From [Mycobacterium] crassicus (GTDB lineage Bacteria; Actinomycetota; Actinomycetes; Mycobacteriales; Mycobacteriaceae): a stretch of DNA of 64,000 nt. Where the stretch lies: the NCBI RefSeq assembly GCF_020181615.1, contig NZ_CP084029.1, positions 888,846 to 952,845 on the forward strand, written 5' to 3'. Positions 18,110 through 26,122 of the stretch are shown here, piece by piece. The notes under the pieces were generated by a model. The model was not told the origin of the DNA and did not search any database. It was given only the letters and a program-made list of their open reading frames with translations. How positions within the stretch are numbered: position 1 is the stretch's first letter; each line of letters begins with the position of its first letter. Position numbers and translations under genes: made by a program.

Positions 18110-18125
18110 CGTAACCCGGGTTACG
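18110..18125. promoter_or_regulatory. Perfect 16-bp palindrome just upstream of integrase
   Basis: CGTAACCCGGGTTACG is fully self-complementary and ends 7 bp before the integrase ATG, where a ribosome-binding site would sit. It could be an operator, an arm-type integrase site, or a hairpin that limits integrase translation. Confidence 0.5.
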
Positions 18126-18132
18126 AAGCGGC

Positions 18133-19098
18133 ATGAAATTGGCAACTTTTGGGGAGCAAGATCCGCCAAACTGTGAAAAAGCTGACTTTCCGCTTCATGT
18201 GGTGGCGACACTGTCCCGCGTGACCCCCTCCACAACCCTCGCTCTCGCCGATTGGGAGATTTGGCAGACCGCCCAACGGCTTTCGCGCAACACAATCGAC
18301 GAACGTATCCGCGTCATCCGTCAGCTGCACTCCGAAACCGGTGAACAGCCCTTGCACATCGACGCCGTCGGCATCGTCCGCTGGATCGCCGACCATGAGG
18401 ACGACTGGGCAGATTCCACAGCCTGTACCTACACGTCCTATCTCTCCGCGTGGTTCAAGTGGCTGCAGCTCACCGACCGTCGCATCGACAACCCGATGGT
18501 GAAGGTTGGCACCCCGCAGTCCCCAGACCGGGAACCGCGGCCCATCTCCGATGTCGATGTGGTCAAGCTCCTGCAGATCCGCATGTGGAAGTCGACCCGC
18601 CGGATGATCCTGCTTGCGTTGCTGGCCGGGCTGCGGGTCCACGAAATCGCGAAGATCCGCGGGGAGGACTTCGACCTGTCCGGTCGACTGCTGTGGGTGA
18701 AGGGCAAGCGCAAGCGTCTGAAGTCGATACCGCTGCATCCGATACTCGTCGAGCTGGCATCGGAGATGCCGGCCGCCGGGTATTGGTTCCCGATGCGCGG
18801 TCACGAGGGCGAGCACATCCTCTCGAAGTCGGTATCGGACATCATCGGTCGCGCCATGCGCCGGGCTGGTGTCCGCGGCACACCACACTGCCTCAGGCAC
18901 TGGTTTGCTACGACGTTGCTGGACTCCGGAGTCGACATCCGCACGGTGCAGGAGCTGTTGCGGCACAAGTCGATCGCGACGACGCAGATCTATACCAAGG
19001 TGTCCGCCGAGCGCGGCCAGGAAGCGATCGGATTGTTGGACCCCTGGCGTGGCCTTATTCGGTCTGGTCAGCAGGCCGGTTTGCGGGCGGTGTCGTAA
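18133..19098 (+). CDS. int: Phage tyrosine integrase
   Basis: 321 residues. N-terminal SAM-like core-binding region (about 35-125) and catalytic domain with Arg 168 (LLAGLRVHEIAKI), Lys in VKGKRKR near 190, His252-x-x-Arg255 (PHCLRHW), His 278 and nucleophile Tyr 287 (TTQIYTKV), so the active site is complete. The gene starts about 70 bp from attL, the usual place. No good Shine-Dalgarno precedes ATG 18133; an in-frame GTG at 18199 is an alternative. It catalyses site-specific insertion into the tRNA-Lys gene. Confidence 0.9.
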   Translation: MKLATFGEQDPPNCEKADFPLHVVATLSRVTPSTTLALADWEIWQTAQRLSRNTIDERIRVIRQLHSETGEQPLHIDAVGIVRWIADHEDDWADSTACTYTSYLSAWFKWLQLTDRRIDNPMVKVGTPQSPDREPRPISDVDVVKLLQIRMWKSTRRMILLALLAGLRVHEIAKIRGEDFDLSGRLLWVKGKRKRLKSIPLHPILVELASEMPAAGYWFPMRGHEGEHILSKSVSDIIGRAMRRAGVRGTPHCLRHWFATTLLDSGVDIRTVQELLRHKSIATTQIYTKVSAERGQEAIGLLDPWRGLIRSGQQAGLRAVS

Positions 19099-19117
19099 TG
19101 TCCGTGCGCAACAAAGA

Positions 19118-19297
19118 TCAATGCTCTGCGCGCTTCGAGATCCACGCTTCGATCGTCTCGGGCAACCAGCCGCGGACTCGGCCGATCATGGCATCCGGCT
19201 CGGGCAGTCGGCCGGGGACCTGGCTGTAAGCCTTCACGGTATTGCGGGATAGGCCGGTTTTGTCCGCCACCTCGGCGACAGACAGGTATTTCTGCAC
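19118..19297 (-). CDS. Small helix-turn-helix protein (AlpA/excisionase-like)
   Basis: 59 residues from GTG 19297; a longer frame from TTG 19348 is possible. YLSVAEVADKTGLSRNTVKAY is a MerR/AlpA-type winged helix-turn-helix, followed by a wing and WLPETIEAWI. Proteins of this size beside an integrase often act as recombination directionality factors or small repressors. It points toward the integrase and is divergent from the 92-residue gene at 19376. Confidence 0.65.
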   Translation of the reverse strand: MQKYLSVAEVADKTGLSRNTVKAYSQVPGRLPEPDAMIGRVRGWLPETIEAWISKRAEH

Positions 19298-19375
19298 TGT
19301 CCAGACGGTAAATGCCCGAATGGGTACATTCTGTTGGGTGTCCCGCAAAGTACGTTTCTCAGCTAAGTTGCGTCG

Positions 19376-19654
19376 ATGGCCGCCAGACGCTCACCGTGGC
19401 TCGACGACCGGGCAGCACTGCTTGTGCGACTACTCTCAGAGCACCACCAGCTCACCATCACGCAGGAGGTGGCCCGCGCGGACATTTCAGACCAACTCGA
19501 CCACATTGCCGAGCGGATGCGGATTCAGCGGAAATCGGCCATGCGCTATATCAGCGACGAGTGGGTCCAGACTTTTGCCGACCACATCGCACGCGAGGTG
19601 TTCCACCAATCAAATCCGGAGGGTGCTGCGCCGTCATTGCGGGTCGTGGAATAG
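19376..19654 (+). CDS. Small conserved-type protein of unknown function
   Basis: 92 residues, largely helical and charged, with no membrane segment. The middle (DQLDHIAERMRIQRKSAMRYI) looks like a helix-turn-helix, so DNA binding is possible. It is followed 15 bp later by a membrane protein gene, and the two probably form an operon expressed from the 78-bp divergent gap. In this position near attL it may be expressed in the lysogen. Confidence 0.55.
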   Translation: MAARRSPWLDDRAALLVRLLSEHHQLTITQEVARADISDQLDHIAERMRIQRKSAMRYISDEWVQTFADHIAREVFHQSNPEGAAPSLRVVE

Positions 19655-19669
19655 CGCAGACAGGACCAC

Positions 19670-20320
19670 ATGATGACCGTCAACGACGACGCCACCCAGG
19701 AAGCGCCCGCCGGCTCGACGCCACCCACCACCGAGATCGACCCGGCGCCGACCGTGGCCGACGGCCCCCTCGCGTACAGCGAGCACACCAGCAGCATGCC
19801 GGTGGTCGACTACGAATCGTCACGCCTACGCCCGACATGGATCATCGCCCTAGTCCTGGCAGCCGCCGCTGCGGTGGCCACCGCGACCTTCGTACTCGGC
19901 CGCACGACCGCTCCGCCGCAGGACGATGAGATGGCTCCCACCGACTCCTGGTCCACTGATTCCGCGACGGTGCCCACCGCGCAGAAGCCGTACGACGGAA
20001 CGGTTTACGCCGACCACGTCAAGACCGCGATCCTGTCCAACTTCTTCGTCGACTCGTTCCCCGCTGCGTGTCCGATGCCTGACTGGGTGTGCGCTATCGA
20101 CCACATCAGCTCACCGCGACCCGGGGTCATCGACGTCACCCTGCGAAGCGACTGGGACACCGTGTTGCTGGATTCCAACTGGCACGGGCCGCCGGCGGGC
20201 ATCGGGTGCATGAAGTGGGGTGAGCGGATCAGTCGCAACGTCATCAACTTCACCCGGGCGGCCAAGGTGACGCCGCCGAGCCGGGTCGCCGTGTACGTTG
20301 CCGACGGATCGCTCTGCTGA
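19670..20320 (+). CDS. Single-pass membrane protein, unknown function
   Basis: 216 residues. A Pro/Thr/Asp-rich N-terminal ~60 residues precedes one hydrophobic helix (about 62-83) and an outside domain with paired cysteines (ACPMPDWVC, GIGCMKW, final Cys). Topology suggests a cytoplasmic tail and an envelope-exposed domain. Placed between integrase and a strong terminator, it is a candidate lysogenic-conversion (moron) gene. Function not recognised. Confidence 0.6.
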   Translation: MMTVNDDATQEAPAGSTPPTTEIDPAPTVADGPLAYSEHTSSMPVVDYESSRLRPTWIIALVLAAAAAVATATFVLGRTTAPPQDDEMAPTDSWSTDSATVPTAQKPYDGTVYADHVKTAILSNFFVDSFPAACPMPDWVCAIDHISSPRPGVIDVTLRSDWDTVLLDSNWHGPPAGIGCMKWGERISRNVINFTRAAKVTPPSRVAVYVADGSLC

Positions 20321-20342
20321 CCGAATCCTTGAACGACGAAAG

Positions 20343-20370
20343 CCGCCCCCAACCGTGTGGTTGGGGGCGG
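20343..20370. terminator. Strong hairpin terminator
   Basis: CCGCCCCCAACC, loop GTGT, GGTTGGGGGCGG: a perfect 12-bp stem 22 bp after the membrane-protein stop. There is no long T-tract, as is usual in mycobacteria. It can serve both strands. Confidence 0.7.
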
Positions 20371-20461
20371 TGATGTTTGGTGAGGTGCCCTTGGCAAGGA
20401 GAGTGCCGAGGGACCCTCACCCGGGAGGGTAACCCCGGGGTGGGGGTTGATGTGTGCAGGA

Positions 20462-20701
20462 TCAGATGGTGCGGACCGCGGCCGGGTCGGCCAGCGCGGT
20501 GCACCCGTCGGCCAGCACCGGCGCGTAGATGATGGTGTCGCAGGTGGTGCAGCGCCAGGTCGTGTGCCCGCCGCACCCGCACGGTTGATGCCCGACCAGC
20601 ACCCGGCCCGGCCTGAACTGGTGACCGATCGGACAGTGAGTCGGGGGCCGGATGACGAACTGGCCACCCGTGATCTGAACCAGATCACCCACCGCGGACA
20701 T
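20462..20701 (-). CDS. Small zinc-finger-like protein
   Basis: 79 residues. Cysteines and histidines in CPIGHQF, CGCGGH and WRCTTCD form a plausible zinc site, with a hydrophobic TIIYAPVLADG tail. It is similar in style to the other short Cys-rich proteins of this prophage. It stands alone on the minus strand between two rightward genes. Function unknown. Confidence 0.5.
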   Translation of the reverse strand: MSAVGDLVQITGGQFVIRPPTHCPIGHQFRPGRVLVGHQPCGCGGHTTWRCTTCDTIIYAPVLADGCTALADPAAVRTI

Positions 20702-20837
20702 GCTGGGCAGTGTAGGCCGGGGTCGTCGAACTCGGCCGGAAGTCGGACACGGGCCGCGTCATGCCCCATTTGGTCGGACGGACGTGCTTAAGCTTGGTCC
20801 GGGCAAATAAATGATGTTTGCCCTCGGAAACGCCGAG

Positions 20838-20865
20838 GCCCTGCCGGAGCGGACTCCAGCAGGGC
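20838..20865. terminator. Hairpin upstream of DUF3800 gene
   Basis: GCCCTGC and GCAGGGC arms enclose an inner GGAG/CTCC stem. A smaller CCTCGG/CCGAGG hairpin sits just before it. The rest of the 282-bp gap 20702-20983 must hold the DUF3800 promoter, which I cannot place. Confidence 0.45.
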
Positions 20866-20983
20866 TCGTGTGTGTCTTGGTCGACGCCACGATCCTAAGC
20901 GATATGCGCCCATGCAGCGTGAAATCGCCGCTGTGTGTCTCCTGCAACTTGGCATCTCCGGTCGGGATAAATGGGGAGAGCTA

Positions 20984-21724
20984 ATGACCAGAAACGACGA
21001 ACCCAGCGCATCGCCGTCGAGGAAGGATCAGACGGCCACCTTCTTCATCGATGAGTCCGGCGCCAAAGCCAGCAGTGGAACATTCTTCGTGGTTGCGGGC
21101 ATCAAGTGCCGCCATCCTGGCCGTTTACAACGGCAGATAGAAGCCCTGCGCGACCGCCGCGGCTACCGCGACGAGTTCAAATTCTCGCGGATCAACCGGG
21201 ACCGGATGCCAATCTTCCGTGACCTCGTAGAGATCGTCGCCGCGTCGGATGTTCGGATCGTAGGTTCGGTGGCCGACCGTACCCGGACAGACAATCCGTT
21301 CCGATGCAACGATGAAGAATGGCAGGTGCACGCCCGCATCGCCGCGAGATTGATCCACGGCAACACCAGCGTCGGAGAAGTCGTTGCGGCCGTTCTTGAC
21401 CATCGCTCGACGAAGCCGAACGTTTCGTTCGGCGACACTGTCAAGGGCATGGCTAACCACCGGCTTAAGAGCCCAACCCTGGTCAGCGCCATCACGGTGG
21501 ACTCAAAGGCCAATGACCTTCTGCAGGTGGCAGACCTGGTTGCCGGTGCGATCGCGAATCATCGACGTGAGCCCAACCCCAAGACCATCGGTCACAAGGC
21601 GCAGATCGCGTGGGATCTCGCCCAAAGTATCGGGGTGCGCAACTTCTGCACCGATGCCCGCCAGGGACGCGTCAACGTGATGACCATCAACCGAACGCGA
21701 CGAGGGCAGTCAACCGGTGGCTGA
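20984..21724 (+). CDS. DUF3800 family protein
   Basis: 246 residues from ATG 20984, chosen because GGGGAGAG lies just upstream; in-frame starts further 5' lack such a site. FFIDESG near residue 20 and the late LLQVADLVAGAI segment are the two conserved acidic motifs of DUF3800, a family with an RNase H-like pattern of acidic residues found in prophages and defence islands. Nuclease activity is inferred, not shown. It is a rightward, probably lysogen-expressed cargo gene ending in a terminator hairpin. Confidence 0.65.
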   Translation: MTRNDEPSASPSRKDQTATFFIDESGAKASSGTFFVVAGIKCRHPGRLQRQIEALRDRRGYRDEFKFSRINRDRMPIFRDLVEIVAASDVRIVGSVADRTRTDNPFRCNDEEWQVHARIAARLIHGNTSVGEVVAAVLDHRSTKPNVSFGDTVKGMANHRLKSPTLVSAITVDSKANDLLQVADLVAGAIANHRREPNPKTIGHKAQIAWDLAQSIGVRNFCTDARQGRVNVMTINRTRRGQSTGG

Positions 21725-21733
21725 CTGCCCTCG
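21701..21733. terminator. Terminator overlapping the DUF3800 stop codon
   Basis: CGAGGGCAGTCA and TGACTGCCCTCG form a perfect 12-bp stem around a 9-base loop; the gene's TGA stop is the first three bases of the right arm. It separates the rightward cargo genes from the leftward lysis and structural genes. Confidence 0.7.
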
Positions 21734-21784
21734 TGCACAAGTTGTGTGAGCGGCCCTCATTCCGCTCGAAATTTTTCACACGGG

Positions 21785-21920
21785 TTGTGAGCCCGATATC
21801 TCTGACCCGTGCGCGCAACTGTGAGCCCGAAGCTCTGGTCGCGCCACTGAAGTTACCACCGTTGCCAGCAGATCGGCAAGATTTCGACATCACCGGGCCG
21901 GACTAGTTACACGAGTGTAA
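21785..21920. repeat. Short repeats and inverted repeat in the convergent gap
   Basis: The 270-bp gap 21725-21994 has two near-identical copies of TGTGAGCCCGA (ending at 21796 and 21830) and a perfect inverted repeat TTACAC-GA-GTGTAA at 21907-21920. The inverted repeat looks like a small-repressor operator. No gene is seen in the gap. Confidence 0.4.
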
Positions 21921-21994
21921 TACCAGGTCAAGACGATCACTAGCGGCCGCCACCGCGAAATCGGGCCTGCGCTACGGGCCAAACTAAACCCACC

Positions 21995-22225
21995 TCATGG
22001 CCGACGGCGCTTCCAGTAGGTGATGACGTGCAGTGGGTCGCCGCGGGCGGGGATGATGCCGAGTAGGTGTGCGGCGAGGTAGGTGATCACCGCGCGGGTG
22101 AGCCAGGGCCGGGCCTGGTGGTACCGCCCGGCCGCGGCGGACAGGGTTTCGCGCCCGCAGAGGTCCCAGGCGGTGACGCCGGCGGCCAGCATCAGCCAGG
22201 CTCGGTCAGCCGGTCGGAGTGCCAC
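21995..22225 (-). CDS. Small membrane-associated protein of the lysis region
   Basis: 76 residues from GTG 22225. Two moderately hydrophobic helices flank a WLTRAVITYLAAHLLGIIP segment, ending in a basic tail. It overlaps the upstream coiled-coil gene by 20 bases. Proteins of this kind are common at the end of mycobacteriophage lysis cassettes, and a role in lysis timing is inferred. Confidence 0.6.
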   Translation of the reverse strand: MALRPADRAWLMLAAGVTAWDLCGRETLSAAAGRYHQARPWLTRAVITYLAAHLLGIIPARGDPLHVITYWKRRRP

Positions 22226-22757
22226 CGGATTCCAGGGCCCGTTGGGTGTGCCAGCGGCGTTCGAACTCCAGGAACGGCACGTGCTGGGGAACCTCAGCCG
22301 CGATTCGTTCGGGATCCGCGCCGGCTTTCCAGGCGAGGTCGGCGCGGCGGTGCCATTCGGTGTCGGCGAGCACGTAGGAGTCGATCATCTCCATTCGGTC
22401 AGCGCGGCGGCGGGCGATCGCGGCGAGCTCGCGGACCTGGCGGTTGAGGTCGGTGGTCCATGCGTCGTCATCACGCATCTTGCGCAGCCACGCGATTTCG
22501 CGGGTCTGGACGTTGACGGTCTCGGTGAGCTTGGCGACCTTCTCGGTGAGGTCGGCGACGTTGGCGGCTTTGGCGATGCGTTGATCGCGTAGCGCGGTCC
22601 AGCGGCGGCCGAGCGGGCCGAGCACTTTGGCGATGGGGGCGAACTGTTCGGCGAGCATCTTCAGGCCCGCGTAGCTGGCGAGCCCGAATGCCACCGGCAG
22701 CAGGAGGCTGTCGGGGAGGTTCAGGTTGTCGGCGAGGTGCGGGAGTTGCTCATCCAC
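22206..22757 (-). CDS. Membrane-anchored coiled-coil protein (lysis cassette)
   Basis: 183 residues from GTG 22757, overlapping the upstream holin-like gene by 8 bases. One hydrophobic helix near residues 14-35, then a long heptad-rich helix (about 60-100, VADLTEKVAKLTETVNVQ), then a charged C-terminal domain. It could be a holin partner or antiholin-like protein. No enzyme motif is seen. Confidence 0.6.
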   Translation of the reverse strand: MDEQLPHLADNLNLPDSLLLPVAFGLASYAGLKMLAEQFAPIAKVLGPLGRRWTALRDQRIAKAANVADLTEKVAKLTETVNVQTREIAWLRKMRDDDAWTTDLNRQVRELAAIARRRADRMEMIDSYVLADTEWHRRADLAWKAGADPERIAAEVPQHVPFLEFERRWHTQRALESGGTPTG

Positions 22758-23178
22758 GGGCGGCGTCCCAGCGACGCCACGCCACGACGGTCAGCTCGGC
22801 GTGGAGGACGGCCTGGACGCAGAGGAACGCGATGCCGGTCCGCAGTTCGTCGCCGGCGATGTTGTGGATGCCGGTGAAGATTTCGCCGAGGCCGAATGCG
22901 CAGAAGATGCCGGCCAGGAGGGCGTGGCCGAGGATGGTGACTGGCCAGCGGTGGACGAGGTAGCCGACGACGGCCAGCAGAACGCCGAGGACGAGCAGTG
23001 CGCCCCAGTGGCGGATGGGCAGGGCTGCCTCTGCGGCGGATAGGCCGGGTTCTTGCTGCGGCAGCAGCAGGTAGTCGGCGCCGCGGAGTAGGGCTGCGGT
23101 GAGGCTGGTGGCGGCCAGGATCATCACCAGTCGTTCGGTGAGCGCGGCGTACGGGAGCCAGCGCGATACGGACACCAC
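22750..23178 (-). CDS. Putative holin, four-helix membrane protein
   Basis: 142 residues with about four membrane helices (about 15-35, 57-75, 80-100, 108-130) and short polar ends. It lies between a two-helix holin and the coiled-coil membrane protein, just downstream of LysA and LysB. Mycobacteriophages often carry two or more adjacent holin-type proteins. The role is inferred from topology and position. Confidence 0.65.
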   Translation of the reverse strand: MVSVSRWLPYAALTERLVMILAATSLTAALLRGADYLLLPQQEPGLSAAEAALPIRHWGALLVLGVLLAVVGYLVHRWPVTILGHALLAGIFCAFGLGEIFTGIHNIAGDELRTGIAFLCVQAVLHAELTVVAWRRWDAARG

Positions 23179-23181
23179 GGG

Positions 23182-23496
23182 TCAGCCTTCGGTTTCGTTG
23201 CCGGTGTCGGGCTTGGCATGTCGGCCGGTGGTGCGCAGTGCGGCGATCGCTTCGGCCGTGCTGGTGGGGCTGCCGGGGGCGATGTCGCGGATGGTCGCGC
23301 CGCCGACGAGTGCGCACAGCACGATCAGCCCGGACATCACAGCGGTGGACAAGATCCCGTACCAGGGGGCGTCTTTGATGCTGTCGAGTTGCGCGTTGGC
23401 CAGCAGGCTGCCGGCGGAGACGGCCGCGAAACTGACCACGCGGGCGAATGTGGTCTTCCAGAAGGCTCGGGTGTAAAGCTCGGATTCGGTGCTCAT
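23182..23496 (-). CDS. Two-helix holin (r1t type)
   Basis: 104 residues. The start MSTESELYTRAFWKTTFAR is followed by two membrane helices (about 20-37 and 48-68) and a polar C-terminal tail, the usual layout of r1t-type phage holins, which permeabilise the inner membrane for lysis. It stands downstream of LysB and the 40-residue CxxC peptide. Confidence 0.75.
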   Translation of the reverse strand: MSTESELYTRAFWKTTFARVVSFAAVSAGSLLANAQLDSIKDAPWYGILSTAVMSGLIVLCALVGGATIRDIAPGSPTSTAEAIAALRTTGRHAKPDTGNETEG

Positions 23497-23571
23497 CTTG
23501 CTAGTACCTTTCGAGTAGCGACGAAAGTGCTGTATCGCCCAACGTTTCGGGAATTCCGGACAGTTCGGCGT

Positions 23572-23694
23572 TTAGAGCTGGTTTCGAGTAGCGGTGCATC
23601 CGTGGGGTGGGAAGCGGCCGTCCCGGACGGAGCAGGGGACGCCGCAGTCCGGGCAGTCGTGGATGCCGTCGATACGGCCGTGGTCGTCGGTCAT
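23572..23694 (-). CDS. 40-residue CxxC mini-protein
   Basis: ATG 23694 overlaps the LysB stop (ATGA), and the frame ends at TAA 23572. It contains CPDCGVPC and a later PHGC, enough for one zinc knuckle. Overlap coupling with LysB supports that it is translated. Function unknown. Confidence 0.5.
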   Translation of the reverse strand: MTDDHGRIDGIHDCPDCGVPCSVRDGRFPPHGCTATRNQL

Positions 23695-24749
23695 GCGGCG
23701 ACGCTCACGGCCAGTCGTTCCCGCGCCCACTGCAGACCGCCGTCGATGTTGTATGGGTCGTAGTGCGGGTTGGGGTGCGCGGCCAGGAATCCGACACCGC
23801 TGATGATGGCGAACACGATGCCGAGCACCTGGTCGAAGCCGACCTCGAAGATGTCGGCGATCTGGGCGGCCAGGCTGTAGGGGTCGGAGAACAGGTCACC
23901 GCGGGCGACGGCCTGATACACCGATGCCTTGATCGCGCTGGCCCGGTCGTCGCCGTTGTCGGTGAAGATGTCCCCGCCCCGCCACACATCCACCCACGGA
24001 TGCGCCGGGGCTGCGGGTTGTCCCGGCACGCCGAAGCGCCGGTACGGGTCCAGGCCGTGCGTGCTCGGGTCCTTGACCCACGGCATCGCCCACGGGGCGA
24101 CGGAACCTGCTTGCCGGCAGGGGTTGCCGTACGCGAGCACCCCGACGAGGTCCTTGGCCCGCCAGTCGAGGGGCTGGCCGGGCTGCAAGTAGCGGGTGTA
24201 GAAGTCGTATCCGACGATGCCGCCCTGCGAGAAGGTGCCGAGCATCCATGGCGTGCCGGCGGGGAACGCCCGGCCGTTGTCCAGGGTGGTCGCGCCGACC
24301 AGGCGGGCGAGCTCGCGGACGCCGGAGTCGTTGTCGAACGGGATGGCGCCGTTGTTGTAGCCGAGGGGTTGGTGCCAGCACCGGCCCTCGTTCTCGAGGA
24401 GGGTGGCGGTGTCGGCGACCGGACCCCGCCACATGTCGGAGAGGTGGCCCTCGACGGTGAAGAAATAGGCGCGCTCCGGCGTCGGTGGGTGCCAGGCGAT
24501 CAGGCCGAGTTGGACCTGTGTGCCCCAGTCGATCCGGCCGTCAGTACGGACGTCGGGTGGCTGACGCGTGCCTTTGACGATCTCGGCGTGGACGATGCCC
24601 TGGTACTTGGTGAGCGCGGTGGTCAGCTCGTCGGTCCACGCCTCGGTGTGGTCGAGCTCGGCGCCGTAGGAGAACCGGCGGCGCAGCTCGCGCTTCACCT
24701 TGGCGATCACCGGGCCGGACATACCCGGACCCCAACCATCCCAGGACAT
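23691..24749 (-). CDS. lysB: LysB, mycolylarabinogalactan esterase
   Basis: 352 residues from ATG 24749, which overlaps the LysA stop by one base. An N-terminal peptidoglycan-binding-like helix bundle (about 10-85) precedes an alpha/beta-hydrolase domain with the nucleophile elbow GTFSQGG, Ser 174. LysB cuts the ester bond that holds the mycolic acid layer to arabinogalactan, letting phage escape mycobacterial hosts. It strongly supports a mycobacterial host. Confidence 0.9.
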   Translation of the reverse strand: MSWDGWGPGMSGPVIAKVKRELRRRFSYGAELDHTEAWTDELTTALTKYQGIVHAEIVKGTRQPPDVRTDGRIDWGTQVQLGLIAWHPPTPERAYFFTVEGHLSDMWRGPVADTATLLENEGRCWHQPLGYNNGAIPFDNDSGVRELARLVGATTLDNGRAFPAGTPWMLGTFSQGGIVGYDFYTRYLQPGQPLDWRAKDLVGVLAYGNPCRQAGSVAPWAMPWVKDPSTHGLDPYRRFGVPGQPAAPAHPWVDVWRGGDIFTDNGDDRASAIKASVYQAVARGDLFSDPYSLAAQIADIFEVGFDQVLGIVFAIISGVGFLAAHPNPHYDPYNIDGGLQWARERLAVSVAA

Positions 24750-25999
24750 CAGTTGTCCGCCTTCACGAACAGGCCGTGGATGTGCGCGGCCACCGCGTCG
24801 ACCATCGTCAGGTCGAGACCATCGGCGATCTTCCGCCGCAGCGCATCGAGCGCCTCCGGCTTGCCGGCCAGCTGCGGGTAAGGCTGCAGCTGCCCGAATA
24901 CGTAGTTCAGCTTGTCGTCGTTCGTCGGTGCGGGCACGGTTCCTCCTGGAGTCGCGGCGGGCGGGTTGGCTTGCGCGGTCATGGTCTTGGTGATCTCGCC
25001 CCGGAACCAGTTCATGTCGAGGTTCCCGGGGTCCCACTTGCCCTGCCGCCAACCGGCCGGACCCTGGGTAGCCCATTCGTGGTGCGAGATGTTGTGGGAC
25101 GCATCGACGCCCAGGTGCGCGGTGAGCGCCGCGCCGACGTCGATCATCGACCGGAGCTGCGCGGCCGGCCACGGCTCGCGGGTCTGGGTCTCTTCGGTGA
25201 TCGTGGTGTCGCTGGGCCAGGCGCACTCGATGCCGATGGTCAGCCGGTTGGCGCCGTCGGTGGGTAGTCCGGGCCAGGAGCCGCGGCCACCGTGGTTGCA
25301 GGGGCCGACGGCCACGATGGTCACGGTGCCGTCCGGAGCGATGTGCAGCTGGGCCAGCGGGCCGGGCAGGTCGGGGCGCCCGTTTCGGATGGACTGCGCG
25401 GTTTCGCGTGCGTTGCCGGTGTGATGCCACATGACGCCCCAGATCTGGCCCATGAGGCCACCGACGCCGGAGTTCTGCCACCCGGGCAGGGTGCGTAGGC
25501 GGTCGCCGAGCGCGGGGCGTAGGACGTCTTCGAGCCAGACGGGGTCGCCGGTGGGCGGGGTCTTGGCGGGCATGGGTTCCTTCTTTCGGAGGTAGCGGCG
25601 GGCGTTGCGGAACGGGCCTGCTGCGTCGATGGGTACTTCGGCGACGGGGCGGCCGTAAGTGGATGCGTGGATGACTTGGCCGTCACCGACGTAGAGGCCG
25701 ACGTGGGAGGCGTTCGGGTAGTAGGCGATGACGTCGCCGGGCTGCAGCGCGTCACGCGCCACCGCGGTCCCGCCCGCGGCCTGGGCCTGGCTGGTGCGCG
25801 GCACCGTGATCCCCGCCTGCGCGTAGGACCACACGACGAGCCCTGAGCAGTCGAAGCGGTCCGGGCCGGTCGCACCCCACGCATACGGTGAGCCGATCCG
25901 AGTCCGGGCCGCCGCGACGACGTCGGTTGGTTCAGCCATCACCGTAGGGGCGATCGTGAGCCATGCGCTGACCAGGATCGCCACCACGGTGCGGGGCAT
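24749..25999 (-). CDS. lysA: LysA endolysin (NlpC/P60 plus amidase), with predicted N-terminal export signal
   Basis: 416 residues. Residues 1-22 form a signal-peptide-like segment (basic, then hydrophobic, then V-M-A). An NlpC/P60 peptidase domain follows (Cys 51 in FDCSG, His 99 in ASHVGLY), then an amidase_2 domain (WHHTGN near 191-196, HHEWAT further on), then a short helical C-terminus. It cleaves peptidoglycan at two bond types. An internal ATG at 25939 would remove the signal but has no better ribosome-binding site. The presence of a signal would allow export without a holin. Confidence 0.85.
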   Translation of the reverse strand: MPRTVVAILVSAWLTIAPTVMAEPTDVVAAARTRIGSPYAWGATGPDRFDCSGLVVWSYAQAGITVPRTSQAQAAGGTAVARDALQPGDVIAYYPNASHVGLYVGDGQVIHASTYGRPVAEVPIDAAGPFRNARRYLRKKEPMPAKTPPTGDPVWLEDVLRPALGDRLRTLPGWQNSGVGGLMGQIWGVMWHHTGNARETAQSIRNGRPDLPGPLAQLHIAPDGTVTIVAVGPCNHGGRGSWPGLPTDGANRLTIGIECAWPSDTTITEETQTREPWPAAQLRSMIDVGAALTAHLGVDASHNISHHEWATQGPAGWRQGKWDPGNLDMNWFRGEITKTMTAQANPPAATPGGTVPAPTNDDKLNYVFGQLQPYPQLAGKPEALDALRRKIADGLDLTMVDAVAAHIHGLFVKADN

Positions 26000-26002
26000 A
26001 CG

Positions 26003-26122
26003 TCATGCCCCACCGGCCGGGCCATCGAGATCAGCCAACGAGCAGTCGGCCATCCGGGCCAGGGCATGAAAAAGGCCCGCCCACAGGGCGAGCCCGATCA
26101 GTAGAGCGAGTGCGAGTTTCAT
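26003..26122 (-). CDS. 39-residue single-pass membrane peptide upstream of LysA
   Basis: ATG 26122 overlaps the stop of the glycine-rich protein (ATGA), and the frame ends 3 bp before the LysA start. Residues 2-22 are strongly hydrophobic (KLALALLIGLALWAGLF), then a short acidic tail. It is a candidate pinholin or Rz-like lysis helper. Its coupling to LysA argues that it is real. Confidence 0.55.
   Translation of the reverse strand: MKLALALLIGLALWAGLFHALARMADCSLADLDGPAGGA

Noticed and set aside
24749..25481. Upstream extension of the LysB frame to 25481
   Set aside because: The added residues are out of frame with LysA and low complexity; ATG 24749 coupled to the LysA stop is the better start.
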